DNA of 64,000 nt from Phytophthora colocasiae (taxonomy: Eukaryota; Oomycota; Peronosporomycetes; Peronosporales; Peronosporaceae): the NCBI GenBank assembly GCA_018806915.1, contig JAGKQI010000048.1, forward strand, positions 868,001 to 932,000. Reading direction: 5' to 3'. A program made the translations under genes and the position numbers. This document shows positions 61,101-64,000 of the stretch, one piece after another. A model generated the notes under the pieces. That model saw nothing but the letters and a program-made list of their open reading frames with translations, ran no database searches and was not told the DNA's origin. Each line of letters starts with the position of its first letter. The stretch's first letter is position 1.

Positions 61101-64000
61101 GCGATGGGGATAGGTGCGTGGGCGTCAGACGTGGTGGGGATAAGGCTTGGACGACGTCAATCCGGCAATCCCGGGCCGTTTACCCCTTCATCAGTCTCGG
61201 GGATGTGTTGGCGACCTCTGTGGCGATGGGGATAGGTGCGTGGGCGTCAGACGTGAGTGGGGATAAGGCTTGGACGACGTCAATCCGGCAATCCCGGGCC
61301 GTTTACCCCTTCATCAGTCTCGAGGATGTGTTGGCGACCTCTGTGGCGATGGGGATAGGTGCGTGGGCGTCAGACGTGGTGGGGATAAGGCTTGGACGAC
61401 GTCAATCCGGCAATCCCGGGCCGTTTCCCCTTCATCAGTCTCGGGGATGTGTTGGCGACCTCTGTGGCGATGGGGATAGGTGCGTGGGCGTCAGACGTGG
61501 TGGGGATAAGGCTTGGACGACGTCAATCCGGCAATCCCGGGCCGTTTACCCCTTCATCAGTCTCGAGGATGTGTTGGCGACCTCTGTGGCGATGGGGATA
61601 GGTGCGTGGGCGTCAGACGTGGTGGGGATAAGGCTTGGACGACGTCAATCCGGCAATCCCGGGCCGTTTACCCTTCATCAGTCTCGGGGATGTGTTGGCG
61701 ACCTCTGTGGCGATGGGGATAGGTGCGTGGGCGTCAGACGTGGTGGGGATAAGGCTTGGACGACGTCAATCCGGCAATCCCCCGGCCGTTAACCCCAACA
61801 TCAGTCAACGGGATGTGGTGGCGACCTCTGTGGCGAGGGGGATAGGTGCGTGGGCGTCAGACGTGGGGGGGATAAGGCTTGGACGACGTCAATCCGGCAA
61901 TCCCGGGCCGTTTACCCCTTCATCAGTCTCGAGGATGTGTTGGCGACCTCTGTGGCGATGGGGATAGGTGCGTGGGCGTCAGACGTGGTGGGGATAAGGC
62001 TTGGACGACGTCAATCCGGCAATCCCGGGCCGTTTACCCTTCATCAGTCTCGAGGATGTGTTGGCGACCTCTGTGGCGATGGGGATAGGTGCGTGGGCGT
62101 CAGACGTGGTGGGGATAAGGCTTGGACGACGTCAATCCGGCAATCCCGGGCCGTTTACCCTTCATCAGTCTCGAGGATGTGTTGGCGACCTCTGTGGCGA
62201 TGGGGATAGGTGCGTGGGCGTCAGACGTGGTGGGGATAAGGCTTGGACGACGTCAATCCGGCAATCCCGGGCCGTTTACCCCTTCATCAGTCTCGAGGAT
62301 GTGTTGGCGACCTCTGTGGCGATGGGGATAGGTGCGTGGGCGTCAGACGTGGTGGGGATAAAGGCTTGGACGACGTCAATCCAGCAATCCCGGGCCGTTT
62401 ACCCCTTCATCAGTCTCAGGGATGTGTTGGCGACCTCTGTGGCGATGGGGATAGGTGCGTGGGCGTCAGACGTGGTGGGGATAAAGGCTTGGACGACGTC
62501 AATCCGGCAATCCCGGGCCGTTTACCCCTTCATCAGTCTCGAGGATGTGTTGGCGACCTCTGTGGCGATGGGGATAGGTGCGTGGGCGTCAGACGTGGTG
62601 GGGATAAAGGCTTGGACGACGTCAATCCGGCAATCCCCGGGCCGTTTACCCTTCATCAGTCTCGGGGATGTGTTGGCGACCTCTGTGGCGATGGGGATAG
62701 GTGCGTGGGCGTCAGACGTGGTGGGGATAAGGCTTGGACGACGTCAATCCGGCAATCCCGGGCCGTTTACCCTTCATCAGTCTCGAGGATGTGTTGGCGA
62801 CCTCTGTGGCGATGGGGATAGGTGCGTGGGCGTCAGACGTGGTGGGGATAAAGGCTTGGACGACGTCAATCCGGCAATCCCGGGCCGTTTACCCTTCATC
62901 AGTCTCGAGGATGTGTTGGCGACCTCTGTGGCGATGGGGATAGGTGCGTGGGCGTCAGACGTGGTGGGGATAAGGCTTGGACGACGTCAATCCGGCGATC
63001 CCCGGGCCGTTTACCTTCATCAGTCTCGGTGATGTGTTGGCGACCTCTGTGGCGATGGGGATAGGTGCGTGGGCGTCAGACGTGGTGGGAATAAGGCTTG
63101 GACGACGTCAATCCGGCAATCCCGGGCCGTTTACCCTTCATCAGTCTCGAGGATGTGTTGGCGACCTCTGTGGCGATGGGGATAGGTGCGTGGGCGTCAG
63201 ACGTAGGTGGGGATAAAGGCTTGGACGACGTCAATCCGGCAATCACAGGGCCCTTTCCCCCTTCATCAGTCTCGGGGATGTGTTGGCGACCTCTGTGGCG
63301 ATGGGGATAGGTGCGTGGGCGTCAGACGTGGTGGGGATAAGGCTTGGACGACGTCAATCCGGCAATCCCGGGCCGTTTACCCCTTCATCAGTCTCGAGGA
63401 TGTGTTGGCGACCTCTGTGGCGATGGGGATAGGTGCGTGGGCGTCAGACGTGGTGGGGATAAGGCTTGGACGACGTCAATCCGGCAATCCCCGGGCCGTT
63501 TACCTTCATCAGTCTCGAGGATGTGTTGGCGACCTCTGTGGCGATGGGGATAGGTGCGTGGGCGTCAGACGTGGTGGGGATAAGGCTTGGACGACGTCAA
63601 TCCGGCAATCCCCGGGCCGTTTACCCCTTCATCGGTCTCGTGGATGTGTTGGCGACCTCTGTGGCGATGGGGATAGGTGCGTGGGCGTCAGACGTGGTGG
63701 GGATAAGGCTTGGACGACGTCAATCCGGCAATCCCCGGGACGATTACCACTTCATCAGTCTCGGGGATGTGTTGGCGACCTCGGTGGCGATGGGGATAGG
63801 TGCGTGGGCGTCAGACGTGGTGGGGATAAGGCTTGGACGACGTCAATCCGGCAATCCCAGGCCGTTTACCCCTTCATCGGTCTCGAGGATGTGTTGGCGA
63901 CCTCTGTGGCGATGGGGATAGGTGCGTGGGCGTCAGACGTGGTAGGGGATAAGGCTTGGACGACGTCAATCCGGCAATCCCGGGCCGTTTACCCCTTCAT

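Larger units (their letters stand above)
18191..64000 (+). repeat. Giant 121-123 bp GC-rich satellite array
   Basis: About 45.8 kb of continuous head-to-tail monomers, about 375 copies, all in one orientation and open at the right edge. A typical monomer runs from GATGGGGATAGGTGCGTGGG through GTCAGACGTGGTGGGGATAA, GGCTTGGACGACGTCAATCC, GGCAATCCCGGGCCGTTTAC and CCCTTCATCAGTCTCGAGGA to TGTGTTGGCGACCTCTGTGGC. Lengths of 120, 121, 122 and 123 arise almost only from homopolymer steps: CCC or CCCC before GGG; ACC, ACCC or ACCCC before TTCATC; and ATAAGG or ATAAAGG. Shorter monomers of about 112 bp also occur. The array is free of visible transposons. Reading frames across it are artefacts. Its place beside telomere-type repeats suggests a subtelomeric satellite, although a centromeric or other heterochromatic one cannot be excluded. 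Confidence 0.95.

Noticed and set aside
18235..63921. Hundreds of long overlapping plus-strand reading frames in the satellite, up to 719 codons
   Set aside because: All are the same monomer translated in rotating frames. Lengths follow monomer length modulo three. There are no start-site context, domains or codon bias, and reading switches frame at each 121- or 122-bp step.
18191..64000. CRISPR-like array (constant part with variable segment)
   Set aside because: Monomers are about 122 bp, the variable segment is usually the same sequence in neighbouring copies rather than unique, there are no cas genes, and the context is eukaryotic.
18191..64000. Ribosomal DNA intergenic spacer
   Set aside because: No rRNA gene sequence is seen anywhere in the window, and the array is far longer and more uniform than a typical spacer subrepeat block.

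Overview
The window looks like subtelomeric or other heterochromatic DNA of a eukaryote, most likely an oomycete (Phytophthora or downy-mildew type). Three things point there: Ty3/Gypsy coding remnants of a type I recognise from oomycete genomes, a Merlin (ISXO2-like) DNA transposon whose transposase seems to carry short GT-AG introns, and repeated TTTAGGG telomere-type motifs. TTTAGGG is also the plant telomere repeat, so the assignment rests mainly on the transposons. It is an inference from sequence reading, not from a search.

Layout. (1) 1-3.1 kb is mobile-element debris: a frameshifted minus-strand Ty3/Gypsy RNase H region cut by the left window edge, then about 0.9 kb of unrecognised sequence, then a complete but inactive Merlin element (1742-3079) with 37-bp inverted repeats and a 9-bp target duplication. 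(2) 3089-3321 is a short unassigned bridge. (3) 3322-18190 is an AT-rich tandem array of five large units of 2.8-3.7 kb, the fifth truncated. Each begins with a telomere-motif junction, (TTTAGGG)n followed by CCTAAACC. A constant head follows, then a variable number of ~118-bp subrepeats, ~160-bp subrepeats and ~354-bp subrepeats, and finally a constant AT-rich tail. (4) 18191-64000 is one uninterrupted, GC-rich, single-orientation satellite array of about 375 monomers of mostly 121-123 bp, running off the right edge.

No intact host protein-coding gene, tRNA, rRNA or CRISPR array is supported. The many long plus-strand reading frames in the satellite are by-products of a monomer that has a stop codon in only one of its three plus-strand frames.

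The most interesting points are the outward-facing telomere motifs at both ends of each large unit, the apparent common origin of three subrepeat classes inside those units, and the structured diversity of the satellite. The last includes a short variable window beside a nearly invariant segment, two interspersed subfamilies, and a recurrent 11-bp deletion. Some of that diversity could be assembly or polishing error. I found no convincing new multi-gene system.
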